Source: Lotmaria passim | Lineage: Eukaryota; Euglenozoa; Kinetoplastea; Trypanosomatida; Trypanosomatidae | Assembly (NCBI GenBank): GCA_037349495.1 | Contig: CP140192.1 | Span: 1,628,001-1,692,000, forward strand | DNA: 64,000 bases | Direction: 5' to 3' | Shown: positions 34,181-44,173 of the stretch, one piece after another | Layout: the number at the start of each line of letters is the position of its first letter | Position numbering within the stretch: the first letter of the stretch is position 1 | Position numbers and translations under genes: made by a program | The notes under the pieces: model-generated | What the model was told of the DNA's origin: nothing | What the model saw: only the letters and a program-made list of their open reading frames with translations | The model's database searches: none

Positions 34181-36685
34181 CTATGACTTCGCTTTGAAGA
34201 GCCGCGTACGGCGCTTTGTCGGCTTCTCGATCACCGCCTTCACCGCCTCCAGCGAACCGCCGTGGGTGAGCTCAAACTTGCTCCATTCCTCTAGCAAAGG
34301 AGACAGCAGCAGCTCACCCCATTCCCGTGCCCGCTGCACCGCGTCGAAGTGCGTCGTCTGCTCCGTCCAGCCCAGCGCGTGGCGGATGCCGTGACGCTCC
34401 GTCTCCACCATCGCCTTCAGCATTGCGCGCAAAGCCGTCCTTGCCTCCTCCGTGGCCCCATTGCCCTGCCCTTTCACCGCGCTCACACGTTCCAGATACG
34501 CCGCCACTGCCTCAACCGCCTCAGACCAGCGCGCCGTGGCGGGCGCCAACGTGGTGGGCAACTTCGATGGCGCGGCGCCGGAGAGCACGCCCTCGCCGCT
34601 GCCCTCGCCGCCCTCAAAGTACTTCTCATACCACGACACCGCCTCGCTGCGGTAAGCGTCCCACACGTCCTGCAGCAGGGCCGCGTACAGGCTTTGCAGC
34701 TGCGCCTGCGCTGCTGTCAACTCCACCCGCGTTGCCTCCACCTCGTCTGGTCGTGCCTTGCGGCGGCCGAGTTGGCGCTGCAGAGCGCGGCAGTGACGCG
34801 TGTGGAGGTGGATGCGGTGGGCCCACGCAGTGTCGACATGGGCAAGGAGGTCGTACCGCTGCGTGAAGGACGCGACACGCGTCGCCTCTGCGTCGAAGGT
34901 GCGGATGCACGCCGCGTAGAGGGCATCCGCGCGCGCCGACTCCTCCTCCTGTTCCTCCAGCCTCGCGTAGTCCAGCCACCACTGCACGTCGAAGGGGAAG
35001 GCCTGGATTGCGTTCTGGTAGTCGGTCCGCAGCTCCGCAAGGTGCGGCGCAGCAGCAGCAGCAGCAGCCTCGGCGGACAACGCGTTCGCCACGGCTGCCT
35101 CCCGTTGCCGCTCCTCGAAGTGAATAGCTTCCCTGAACAGGCTCGCACTCTTCGTGACTTGCGCGCCAGCGCGGAGAAGTTTCCGTGCCTGCTGCGCGCT
35201 GCCGCAGCGCTCCTCCACCCCAGCCGCCTCGACCCAAAGCCGCGGGCACAGCGCTGTGTCGAATGGGAACTGGCGGATCTCTTGCGCGAGGGCGCGACGC
35301 GCCTCCTCGGAGTTGCCATTACGCTCGCAGCGGCGGGCATACTCCGTGACAAGCACGGCACGCTGCTGTGCACTGTACGGGTCCTTGGCTGGCACGTCCA
35401 GGGCACGCAACAAAATGTGCCACGCCGGGGATGAGGAAGAGGAGGCAGTGGTCGTCGAGAGGGCGGTGCTGGGAACGCCAGACGAAGAAGCAGAAAAAGA
35501 GGGACGCTGCTCGCTGTTGTCCTTCGCCGCCCCAGTCATAGGCGCTGGCAGTGCTGCTGCTGCTGCTTTCGCCGCGCTGGGCGCGCTCCACTCCTTCTCC
35601 TGGTCGCGGTACAGGGAGTAAAGCGTCAGGTACGCATCGAAGTCGGCGGCGTTGGCGCGCAGCCGCTCCTCGTACAGCTGAATGGTGCGCAGCCGCGCCA
35701 CCTGCTCAAAGTGTGCGCCATCACCGTGCAGTCGCTCAAAACGGCTGTAGGCCAGCAGCACCTTCTCCAGCACCGGCGGTGAGGCAGCAGCTTTCTCCAG
35801 TGCAGCATGGTAGACGGCACGCGCCTGCGCAACGTCGCCGGCCGACACATGCGCCTCTGCCAGCGCCAGCGGCACGCGGCACTCCTCTTCCGGCGACCAC
35901 ACGTTCTCGTCGGGCAGCGCCTGCAGCGCAGTCTGCAGCACCCTCACGGCACGTGCGTAGTCACCGAAAACTCGCTGCTCTGTCGCACTGTAAAGCAGCC
36001 AACTTGCAGGCGTATTGTGGCGCTCGACGTACTGGCGCAAGATGTCGCGACATCCCGCCTGCCGCCGCTGCTGTGCCTCGTAGAGGGCGGCCAGCTCGTA
36101 GGCGCACGGCGGCACCGTGGCCCCGGCAAGCCAGCGATGGAAGACGTCCTGCACCCGTTGGTCCTGTCCGGCGGCCTGCTCCATCGCGAGATACTTCACC
36201 CACAGGTCCACATTCGACGGGAGCGCCGTCACGCCGCGCTGCCAAACCTGCCGCGCGTGCTCCACAAACCCGTTCACCTCCTCCAGCTCTGCGTAGTCAC
36301 GCCACAGGGTGCCGTTTTCGCCGTGCACGGCGATAGCGCGCTCCATGACGGCACGCATGCGGTCGAAGTCGCGCTGCTGCGCCTCCCAGCGGGCGTAGCG
36401 GATCCAGTTGCCTATCGCCTTGTAGCCCCGCCGCACGCCCTCCTCCAGCTCCGCGCGACGCTTCTGACGGTACAGGGCAAGTTCCTCGCGACTATGGATC
36501 ATCACACGCGCGCCGGCCCCAGACTGGTTGGGCGAATGGAATTTCTGCATGGCCACGGCGTCCTGGAAGAGCTTCTGCGTGCTGACTTGGCTCTCGGCTT
36601 GACGGCCGTCCCGGTACACGTCATGGCGTCGCATCGCAGCCGCCGCGGGGCCGAGCCGCCGATTGTCCTGGCGAGAGCGCTTCAT
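34181..36685 (-). CDS. CRN: Pre-mRNA splicing factor Crooked neck / Clf1 (Syf3), 834 aa
   Basis: I start at the ATG at 36685 (MKRSRQDNRRLGP). The longer frame to 36910 has 75 extra codons rich in Phe that translate the polypyrimidine tract. The protein is a chain of HAT (half-a-TPR) repeats: GYKAIGNWIRYARWEAQQRD, LWRDYAELEEVNGFVEHARQ, VDLWVKYLAMEQAAG and many later ones of the W-x-x-Y-x-x-(L/M)-E type. This follows the N-terminus of animal Crooked neck (NWIKYAQWEES, LWLKYAEME, NHARNIWDRAI). The family is a scaffold of the Prp19-associated spliceosome and contacts U5/U6 components. In trypanosomatids it serves trans-splicing and the few cis-introns. A Ser-rich, low-complexity insert near residues 390-425 and an Ala run near 545 interrupt the repeats. 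Nuclear. Length is within the family's range. Confidence 0.9.
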   Translation of the reverse strand: MKRSRQDNRRLGPAAAAMRRHDVYRDGRQAESQVSTQKLFQDAVAMQKFHSPNQSGAGARVMIHSREELALYRQKRRAELEEGVRRGYKAIGNWIRYARWEAQQRDFDRMRAVMERAIAVHGENGTLWRDYAELEEVNGFVEHARQVWQRGVTALPSNVDLWVKYLAMEQAAGQDQRVQDVFHRWLAGATVPPCAYELAALYEAQQRRQAGCRDILRQYVERHNTPASWLLYSATEQRVFGDYARAVRVLQTALQALPDENVWSPEEECRVPLALAEAHVSAGDVAQARAVYHAALEKAAASPPVLEKVLLAYSRFERLHGDGAHFEQVARLRTIQLYEERLRANAADFDAYLTLYSLYRDQEKEWSAPSAAKAAAAALPAPMTGAAKDNSEQRPSFSASSSGVPSTALSTTTASSSSSPAWHILLRALDVPAKDPYSAQQRAVLVTEYARRCERNGNSEEARRALAQEIRQFPFDTALCPRLWVEAAGVEERCGSAQQARKLLRAGAQVTKSASLFREAIHFEERQREAAVANALSAEAAAAAAAPHLAELRTDYQNAIQAFPFDVQWWLDYARLEEQEEESARADALYAACIRTFDAEATRVASFTQRYDLLAHVDTAWAHRIHLHTRHCRALQRQLGRRKARPDEVEATRVELTAAQAQLQSLYAALLQDVWDAYRSEAVSWYEKYFEGGEGSGEGVLSGAAPSKLPTTLAPATARWSEAVEAVAAYLERVSAVKGQGNGATEEARTALRAMLKAMVETERHGIRHALGWTEQTTHFDAVQRAREWGELLLSPLLEEWSKFELTHGGSLEAVKAVIEKPTKRRTRLFKAKS

Positions 36686-36698
36686 CACCACAGCCAGT

Positions 36699-36747
36699 CT
36701 AGACGGTGCCCAACGTTCAAAAGAGGCGGAAAATGAAAAAAAAAAAA
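36699..36747 (-). promoter_or_regulatory. Polypyrimidine tract and splice acceptor that fix the CRN start
   Basis: On the sense strand, 12 T (36747-36736) and a C/T-rich stretch are followed by AG at 36700-36699. The mature message would then begin about 13 bases before the ATG at 36685. This excludes the longer upstream open frame. Confidence 0.6.
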
Positions 36748-37510
36748 GGTGCGAAAAGTGCCCAGACAGACTCCTCCTTCTGTGGAAGAGGAGTACGCGT
36801 GTATAGGATCTGCTTCGACAAAGTGACGGTACGGGAAAAAAAAAAAAAGAAGTTAAAAGGCGGCGAAGACAACAGAGGAAGAAGTGAGTGCGAGAAGCAC
36901 CTCCTGCCACCCCTCAAAGGGGAAAAAAAAAACGGCAAAGGAAGTGAGGGGAGCAAAACAAAAGTGCTCTTGTCAACGCACATACAAACGCTTTAGCACA
37001 ATCTGGTTAAAAGGTGCTAAAACGGTGTCATGGTACTGCCGACATCAGTGCTTCCTTTCGTGAGCGGTTTTACCACTCCCTCCTCCCCTCCCTCACTCTT
37101 CTTAGAAGGCAGCGGCGAGAGAAGTTCCCTCACAAAAAAAAAAAAAGGAAAACAAAAGAAGAAGAGCTTCTTCGTATCCCTCTGCGAACGAGCAACAACG
37201 CACCAATTCAGCTTGCTGCTCAGCGAGTCGATGTAGTCTTTGTTATTTTTCTTGTCGTTATTGGGAACTTAAACAACGCACACTCGTATCAGATTGGATT
37301 CAACGTACACACACTCTATGAAAAAACACCAAACGTACTATCACACACTGCAATACAGCGAAGGCCGCGAAACGGTGACAAAAAAAAAAAATGAATCCAA
37401 AACCAAGAAAAAAAAAAAGAAAAGAACGGTCCTTTACACGTTCACCGCGTTAGCCAATTACTCACTTCAAAAAGGGGAAAAAAGAAAGAACGGCACAACA
37501 CCCCCTCTAA

Positions 37511-37516
<6 letters not shown>

Positions 37517-37542
<26 letters not shown>
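37517..37542. repeat. (AT)13 microsatellite
   Basis: Thirteen AT units read directly. It lies on the sense strand about 120 bases past the stop codon of the 1,699 aa gene. Confidence 0.95.
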
Positions 37543-37664
37543 GGCACACCACATCTACCTGAAAACCAAGGCGCTTTCTGAGCAAATATAAAAAGCTCCT
37601 ACATTGCAACCAGTGGAAGTTGGCGGACAAGTACCCTTAGAACAGCCTTACGGGCTCGAGCAGA

Positions 37665-40600
37665 TTAACTTGCCGAGAAACTAGGCGCATTAATGCAGTT
37701 CAAAAACCTGTTCACGCTTTCCACCGCGCCTGGTACCGTCTGCAAAGCGTCTCGGTAGGCCGGCGCGTTCAGCAGCTCCGTCGCGCACACCGCCATCGGG
37801 TCCATCACACCAGCCGTAAAAGGAGAGAAAGCGTTACGGGCCGCCGTGGAGGCCCAAGACTGCGACGGCAGCGGCAGCGGCGAGCGTGTGTGTCGCTGTT
37901 CCACCTCGGTCTCGTCCGCGTCTGCCTGCCCACGCGCCTGGATGCCCTGTGCAGGACCAGCGTCCTGGTTCTGGAGGACCTCGAGTGCGATGCGCGTCGC
38001 GGCGCTCAGGGCTCGCCATACGTGACGGCGTGTCGATGCCAGCGCGGCAGCCGCGCTCTTCTGCGGAGCCCCCGCCGCCGTCGCCGCCTCCCCGTCCCTT
38101 TCCTCCGCCGTCGACGACTCCGACGACGCGGAGGACGAAGTCGCGCCGTTGTGGTGGTCGTCCCGCTCATCCCCGTCCACAGCCTCCGCGTTCTCGAGCG
38201 GCAAGCCCTGCGCGGCGGCGTCGGCTCGCTTGCGCAGCAGTGTCGCCACGTGGAAGAGGGTCGACATCGCGGTGTAGGTGTCCGTCATGCGGTGCGCGGC
38301 GAGTAGCTGCGCTGGCACCTCGTCGTAGGCGTACGTGAGGGCCGTCGTCACGGTGCGCACGAACGGGGCAAACTGGTTTTCCAAGGTGGCAAGCTCGCCG
38401 CAGTAGCCGATGAGCTCCTCCCACGCCGCCGCGAGGTCTGCCTGCTGCGCCGCCGCGCTCTCCGCGTCCATGGCGCAACGGTGACTGCGCTGCGTGCTCA
38501 GTAGCAAATCCACCGCCCACTCCTCCAGAACGCTGCACGGGTCGTGCACCTCTGACAAGCAGGCGAAGCGGAAGGCTTGCGGCCACAGACGAGTCTGCAT
38601 CAGCGCCGACACTAACTTCTCGACGCCGACGCGGTAGGCATTGGCGGGGGCCCCTTCGACCCATAGATCCGTGCAGTCCAGCGTGCAGCCGCGCCTCCAC
38701 AGCTGGCGCTCGCACTGCGCCTGGTAAAGGCGGCGCTGCAGCCACGGGATATCGGCGCGGGTCAGCCAGCGCACGTTACCAGCAGAGGAATCAGCCGCGG
38801 CAGCCCCGGCAGGGTTCATCGGCATAGAAGAGGCGTGCAGTAAAGACGGCTGCCAGGAGTAGCCCAGCGAGAGCGGCGAGTCGCCCATAGCTGCCGTTGG
38901 CGATTTGATCTGCGACACTGCCGTGGTGGTGGCGCCGTCCGCTGGCATCGGCGCCGACGGCGCGATCATGCAGGCAGCGTGGAGGGCGAGGGCAGCCAGT
39001 TGGCCGACGGAGATGCCCGACGACGCGTTGCGGCGCAGCGGTGAGCAGCGGATGAGAGTGGCGAGGCTGGACATCAGCCGAGCACACTGAGCGTAGCTGT
39101 GGCGCTGCATTAAGTAGCGGTGCAGACCCATAATCGCACGGTACCGCAGCGCCTCCGTCGCCTCCGAGGCGCTCTTCGTCGGTAACCGCGCAATGAAGTT
39201 GTACCACTTCAAAACGAGCGACTCCTCCAGGTGAGCAGCACGCAGCGTCGTCACGCGCAGCAGTGCACCCATCTTTGCCTGCGACGCGCACGCCACCTCA
39301 ACCGCGTTGCCCAGAATGAGCTGCAACACCTCCGCGTAGGCAGGCAGGAACTTGTGGAGCGTCAAAAGATCCAATGCGGCTTGCATGTCGTGGAAGCCGC
39401 CCGCCATGTCCGCCTGTGACACACGAGCCTGCGCGGCAGTGAGCAGCACGTCCACCTGCAGCTCCGCAAAGGCGCGGCGCAGGTGCTGATAGGGCGGCTG
39501 CGGCAGTGCCGTCGACCCAGCAGTGGCAGCAGCGCGCCGCTGCAACCGCTCCGCCGACTCGTCGCAGGCCATCAGCATCGCGTACAGGTAGCAGCGAGAC
39601 ACAGTGGTGCTGAGCGACGTGTACAGCGCCCCAAGACCGGTTGCACGACGCAGAACGCCAACCGCGTACAGCTTTGCGCCCATGGCAGGGTCCGCGGCGA
39701 GAAAGGTTGCCAGCTCTTCCAGCGGCAGCGCGCGGAACGCGGAGCCGGTGCCGGACCCAGCGACATCGAGGAGGAAGAAGCCTTCCAAGACTAGAAGGTT
39801 CAGCACGTCAGCCGGGGCCTCGCGCGCCAGCGCCTGGCAGACGCGCTCACAGCACGCCTGCACCCGGGCGGACTGCGTCGGCGCCGCGGCGTTCTCCAGC
39901 AAGGCGAGCAGCTGGTAGTGCTGGAGCAGGGGGAAGCGATGGGCGAGCTGTGTCACCCACGCGGCGCAGGCGCGTGCTGTTCGCGGGGTGCCACACCGCC
40001 GCAGCCGGTTGACCACCTGCACAATGGACGTCGCCTGCAACTCACAGCCCGCAAAGCTGCTGGGAAGGGAAGGAGGCGGCAACGTCGGCAGCAACGCCGC
40101 CATGATCGCCTCACTAGTCGGCTGCGCGGTGTCGTCCTCGACCAGCGCCACGCGCACGAGATCCGCGCCGGCGAGGGGCACGGCGTGGTAGGCCGCCACG
40201 AGCACCTCCAGCGCCGTGACAAGCTGCTGCGTGCACCCATCCGCTGACGTCGCGGCGCCCGCCGGCGTGTCCGCTGAGGAAGCAGACGACAATGGGGCGA
40301 AGGCGGCTGACTGCGTGCTCTGCCAGCCGAGGTAGGTCGTCGTCAGGAAGGTAAGCCGCGAAAGCAGCCGGCCCATGGAGGACTGTGTGACGTAGAGTCG
40401 ACTGTACTCGTAAAAGGCGGGTGCGCCGCCCTCGCCGGCGCTACAAAAACCTGCTGCCGCTGCTGAGGGGCTCAACGCCAGGCGCACGGCTGCCAGGACG
40501 GAGGCCTTTGTGGCAGGCGCGTTGCGCTGCAGCGACGCCGCGTAGCCGCTGAGGTGCGCCTCGCTCAGGAAGCGCGGCAGAGAGGCGATCGCGCTCACTG

Positions 40601-42764
40601 GCGTCGTGGCGTTCAGCACATCCTGCAGCAGATCCGCCATGCAGCGCGCGCCGTGTGCACAAGACTGAATGACACTCACGCCTTCCCAGAACACTGCAAA
40701 TGGGTCACCGCCGTCCTCCTCTGGCTTGGGTGGCGAGAGCGCGAGAGGCGCCGCTTGCACAAAAGGCACGTAGTGCACGCGCCGCTGCGACTCGAGGGCG
40801 GCGCTGCCGCATGGACCGCTGGCCAGCGCCCCTCCGTCATGGCTGCCACGGAAGCCGTCGCCTGCCTCCCCGTACACATCATCCTCGTCCACGCCGACCA
40901 CCACGCCTTCCGTCACGAGAAGCAGAGCATCCGCAGCGGTGTCCTCCAAAGTGTAGAGGCGGCACGGCTGCGCACCCCTTTCCACCATTACTACGGCGTC
41001 GCCGCGCGCCACGACGCCCTGCATACGCACGCCCTGGCACAGGTACCCGTGTGAGCGGCTCGAGCGCAGCAGGCCGTGAAAGCCGTCATTGCTGTCGTCG
41101 CCTTCAGCCTCCACTATCTGCACCGCTGTTGCCACGCCATCCTCGCCTGAAGGCGACCCACACAGCGTCAGCGCCCCCAGCGAACGCGAGCAAAGCAGGT
41201 GAGCGTCCTCCTCGAAGCCGATGTCGCTCACAACAACCAGGCGGGTGCCGTCTTCGGTCACGGCGCAAGCGAGCGGAGTGCTCGACAGCGTTGGCGGGGC
41301 TGCGCTGACGGTGCAGTACTGCGCCAAAATCTCACCCTCCTCACCCTGCACCACACCATCGAGGGCGGTGGTTGGCGGCAGAGGTGGGAGAGCCGTCCAC
41401 AAACACGGACGACCGTCTCCGCTGTCGGCGACGCAGGTGACAACGTGCACCAGCTGGCTACGTGGGTGGCGGACGGCCCACTGCACCGTCGCCCCAGCTG
41501 GCAGCGCGCGAAGGGGGCTTTCACGCTGCTGCTTCTTTTTGGCAGCGCTTCTGGCTGTGGCACGGGCGGTCGCAGCTTCACCCGAAACGGGACGCAGTAG
41601 TGCATGCGGCAGGACACCGATTGGGTACTGCGGGGCCAGCTTCAGCGCGGTGCCGGCCACGTCGTAGATCTCGACCTGGCCATTCCAACGGGTGAGCACC
41701 ACAAAAGGACTCCGCTGGACCGCGCTAAGCGCCGCGTAGAGGCGTCGCCTGATCGCGGCGGGGACACCAACGTCGGAGAGGCCACCAGCCGTACCGCCGC
41801 CCACAGACGCGCCGCCGTTTTCGCCGCTGCCTAGAAGACGGTGGAGCCAACGGTTGCTGGCGGTCGCACCCGTGTCCGTGGGCGACGGCGGAGACGCCGC
41901 ATCAGCCGCCGGCGAAGACATACGCTGCAAGTCCGCGGCGATGGTGCGGGTGTCCAGCAGACGCACCTCCTCGTTGCCATCGCAGAGAGAACGAAGGGCA
42001 TTGCGGCGGTGCTCGTCTGCGCACTCCGCCACGTCAGTTGCGCCATCGCAGAACACCTCAACTCGCCACAGACGCGCGCCGTCGGTTAGCACGACGAGCG
42101 AGGCCGTGCGAGCCGTTGCCGTCTCTGGCAGCTCCGCCACCACGCAGGCGCTTCCGCTGCCGCCCGTCGTGAACGACTCGCCCGGGATGCGGGACAGCGG
42201 TGCACACGAGACGATCTGTTCGTCTGGTAGAAGAAGGAGGCTGCTGTGGCCCGTGTTGTCCACCTCGCGCTGCACCGTGATCTGCGCGAAGCCGGCCGTC
42301 AGACACGAGCCACGCGGCGACGACTGCAAGGCATGTCGGCTGTTATGGTCGCCGTCGCGCAGCACCCACACCACCGCAACGCCGTTGTCGCCCATGTAGT
42401 TGCGCGTGACGCCGCAGGTAACGAGGCGACTCGCATCGCGCACCGGCACCTCAACGGACAGGAAACGCGACTGACACGCGCGCGCCACTGCGCTGCTCTC
42501 GCTGTCGTTCACCACAAGAAGCTGCACCACGTTGGCATCCGCGTCGAGCCACCACAGCAGCGAAGCACGCAGTGAGGGGAGGGCAACCTCGCCGCGACAG
42601 CTGAACGCACACCGGTGCGGCGATGCTACGCTCTGGCTGGCGTGCGAGCGAGCGTCGGCGTTGCAGGATGCACGTGTCGACTGCTCGACGCCGCTTTGCT
42701 CGGTCTGGCGAACACGAAACGCAGTGTTCACGCGCGCCTCATCGAAGAAGAGAGTCCCAAACAT
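37665..42764 (-). CDS. Large beta-propeller / alpha-solenoid protein, 1,699 aa; possible scaffold nucleoporin
   Basis: The frame opens with GTG at 42773; the first ATG is three codons on, at 42764 (MFGTLFFDEARVNT). The N-terminal 700 residues read like a beta-propeller: alternating hydrophobic strands with Trp and Gly (LLWWLDADANVVQLLVVNDS, VVLTRWNGQVEIYDVAGTAL, TRLVVVSDIGF). The rest is alpha-helical with many Ala/Leu pairs (about 700-1640), ending in helices such as LLAAHRMTDTYTAMSTLFHV. This two-part plan and size fit Nup160/Nup120-, Nup133- or Nup155-type nuclear pore scaffolds, and kinetoplastids have such divergent Nups. I see no diagnostic motif, so coat or tethering proteins with the same architecture remain possible. 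Disordered Ser/Glu segments lie near 295-330 and 1560-1600. The gene itself is certain; its role is a structural guess. Confidence 0.9.
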   Translation of the reverse strand: MFGTLFFDEARVNTAFRVRQTEQSGVEQSTRASCNADARSHASQSVASPHRCAFSCRGEVALPSLRASLLWWLDADANVVQLLVVNDSESSAVARACQSRFLSVEVPVRDASRLVTCGVTRNYMGDNGVAVVWVLRDGDHNSRHALQSSPRGSCLTAGFAQITVQREVDNTGHSSLLLLPDEQIVSCAPLSRIPGESFTTGGSGSACVVAELPETATARTASLVVLTDGARLWRVEVFCDGATDVAECADEHRRNALRSLCDGNEEVRLLDTRTIAADLQRMSSPAADAASPPSPTDTGATASNRWLHRLLGSGENGGASVGGGTAGGLSDVGVPAAIRRRLYAALSAVQRSPFVVLTRWNGQVEIYDVAGTALKLAPQYPIGVLPHALLRPVSGEAATARATARSAAKKKQQRESPLRALPAGATVQWAVRHPRSQLVHVVTCVADSGDGRPCLWTALPPLPPTTALDGVVQGEEGEILAQYCTVSAAPPTLSSTPLACAVTEDGTRLVVVSDIGFEEDAHLLCSRSLGALTLCGSPSGEDGVATAVQIVEAEGDDSNDGFHGLLRSSRSHGYLCQGVRMQGVVARGDAVVMVERGAQPCRLYTLEDTAADALLLVTEGVVVGVDEDDVYGEAGDGFRGSHDGGALASGPCGSAALESQRRVHYVPFVQAAPLALSPPKPEEDGGDPFAVFWEGVSVIQSCAHGARCMADLLQDVLNATTPVSAIASLPRFLSEAHLSGYAASLQRNAPATKASVLAAVRLALSPSAAAAGFCSAGEGGAPAFYEYSRLYVTQSSMGRLLSRLTFLTTTYLGWQSTQSAAFAPLSSASSADTPAGAATSADGCTQQLVTALEVLVAAYHAVPLAGADLVRVALVEDDTAQPTSEAIMAALLPTLPPPSLPSSFAGCELQATSIVQVVNRLRRCGTPRTARACAAWVTQLAHRFPLLQHYQLLALLENAAAPTQSARVQACCERVCQALAREAPADVLNLLVLEGFFLLDVAGSGTGSAFRALPLEELATFLAADPAMGAKLYAVGVLRRATGLGALYTSLSTTVSRCYLYAMLMACDESAERLQRRAAATAGSTALPQPPYQHLRRAFAELQVDVLLTAAQARVSQADMAGGFHDMQAALDLLTLHKFLPAYAEVLQLILGNAVEVACASQAKMGALLRVTTLRAAHLEESLVLKWYNFIARLPTKSASEATEALRYRAIMGLHRYLMQRHSYAQCARLMSSLATLIRCSPLRRNASSGISVGQLAALALHAACMIAPSAPMPADGATTTAVSQIKSPTAAMGDSPLSLGYSWQPSLLHASSMPMNPAGAAAADSSAGNVRWLTRADIPWLQRRLYQAQCERQLWRRGCTLDCTDLWVEGAPANAYRVGVEKLVSALMQTRLWPQAFRFACLSEVHDPCSVLEEWAVDLLLSTQRSHRCAMDAESAAAQQADLAAAWEELIGYCGELATLENQFAPFVRTVTTALTYAYDEVPAQLLAAHRMTDTYTAMSTLFHVATLLRKRADAAAQGLPLENAEAVDGDERDDHHNGATSSSASSESSTAEERDGEAATAAGAPQKSAAAALASTRRHVWRALSAATRIALEVLQNQDAGPAQGIQARGQADADETEVEQRHTRSPLPLPSQSWASTAARNAFSPFTAGVMDPMAVCATELLNAPAYRDALQTVPGAVESVNRFLNCINAPSFSAS

Positions 42765-44173
42765 TTCCACCACGATACTTCGTACTTGCCTTTTCGATGA
42801 ATTTCGTTTTTCTGCCTTTGAGTGTCTAATCGGTATATTCTGAGGTATTCAGAAAAGCCAGATGTAGATGAACTGAGAAAAGCCACGCCAAACTGAGCTG
42901 ATGTACAGGTTGAAGCTCTCGTGCTCTCGAAGCACGGGTTTCTTAGAAATGCAGCGTGAAACCCACACAGCACTGACTCAGTAAACAACGTGGAAAACAG
43001 ACTTTATCTTCGTTTCTGTATACTAGACACCGCCTAGCTATTATTTAAAATGTAGTCTTCTTTTTTTTTTTTTTAAGATGTCTGTTAAAAAGAACTCTTC
43101 ATGGTTCTCAGTTTTCTCAAGGTCAAGGTTTTTTCACGCCAAGATAGTTGACGTGAGTGCCGACCTCACTTTTTTTGTTGTTGCTGCCTAAATTGGGTGC
43201 TTACTGCTTTACCTCGACGTGAGACAAACACGCGATGATGGTATTCACGTATGAAGGTTTAAGCAGAAAAAAAAAAAAACTGAATGTCGTAGAAATTAAG
43301 ACGGTAAACAAAGGCAGAAGAAAGAAGAGAGAGAAGAGGATAAACAGAAAGAAAAGTGGAGGACTAGTGTGAAGTACTCGCTACTCGGCGCCCGCCTTAA
43401 CGCGGCACAAACTGCTATCCCAATAGTCCATGAATTGCAATGCTTCGCGAAACACACAATCACAAGTGCGAAAACGGCCGCGGAGGTCCCCTTGTGCATG
43501 CCTTGCACAGCTTTTCAACACTCAAGCCCTTGAATAGGAGCGTAAGCAACGCAGACGGAGACGGACGGTGTACGATCCACTTCCATTTTCAACGTAAGAC
43601 CACTGCCTTTCCCTTTCAAATGCCTTTTCTCTGCGTATGCGTGTACGTGTCTGTGTGTGTGTGTGTGTGTGTTATTCACTAACAAAGAAAAAAACACTCT
43701 TTTTCTTCTCATTTGAATCTTCGCCTGTTTGTCTTTTTGCCTTTTTCCCCTTTCTCTTGACGTGACTAACTGTGCACTGCTTTACATACAATAAGGCTGC
43801 GTGCAATGAGCAAAGCAAGCGAGGTGAACGACAGATATCATGGCGAACAGAAAAAAAAAAACTAGTGAATTAAAAAAGAAAGTAGAAAAGAACAGAGCAC
43901 CCTATACATCGAGAAAAACAAACAAAAATGCGAAGTAAAAAAAAAAAAACTCTGTCATCGTTCACAACGCAGAGGTGAAACAAAAAAAAAAAAGTAAAGA
44001 CGTCATAACAAGAAAGGTGGTAGGAATAATCGAAGACCGATAAGCGCAACGCTCCTCTGTAAAGCGCTCCGCTGAGTGAGCCGTGCACACAACCTCACGG
44101 TTTTGACTTCTCTCCTCTTGGACAATTAACGACGCAATGAACGCGAACACACGCGCTGCCCACCGGATGGCGC
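42765..44173. other. Spacer between the coiled-coil gene and the 1,699 aa gene
   Basis: About 1.4 kb. On the sense strand, C/T-rich sequence near 42890-42850 followed by AG could be the splice acceptor for the 1,699 aa gene. The 42900-43560 stretch is less homopolymeric than usual, but the open frames in it are short and match nothing I know. A GT microsatellite lies at 43652-43672. Confidence 0.55.
43652..43672. repeat. (TG)n microsatellite
   Basis: About ten TG units read directly; CA-rich on the sense strand. Confidence 0.95.

Larger units (their letters stand above)
36686..37664. other. Spacer between the 1,699 aa gene and CRN/Clf1
   Basis: About 1 kb, with several 10-14 base A runs on the + strand and a TA microsatellite. 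It holds the splice acceptor of CRN (listed separately) and presumably the 3' UTR of the 1,699 aa gene. No gene is seen. Confidence 0.6.
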
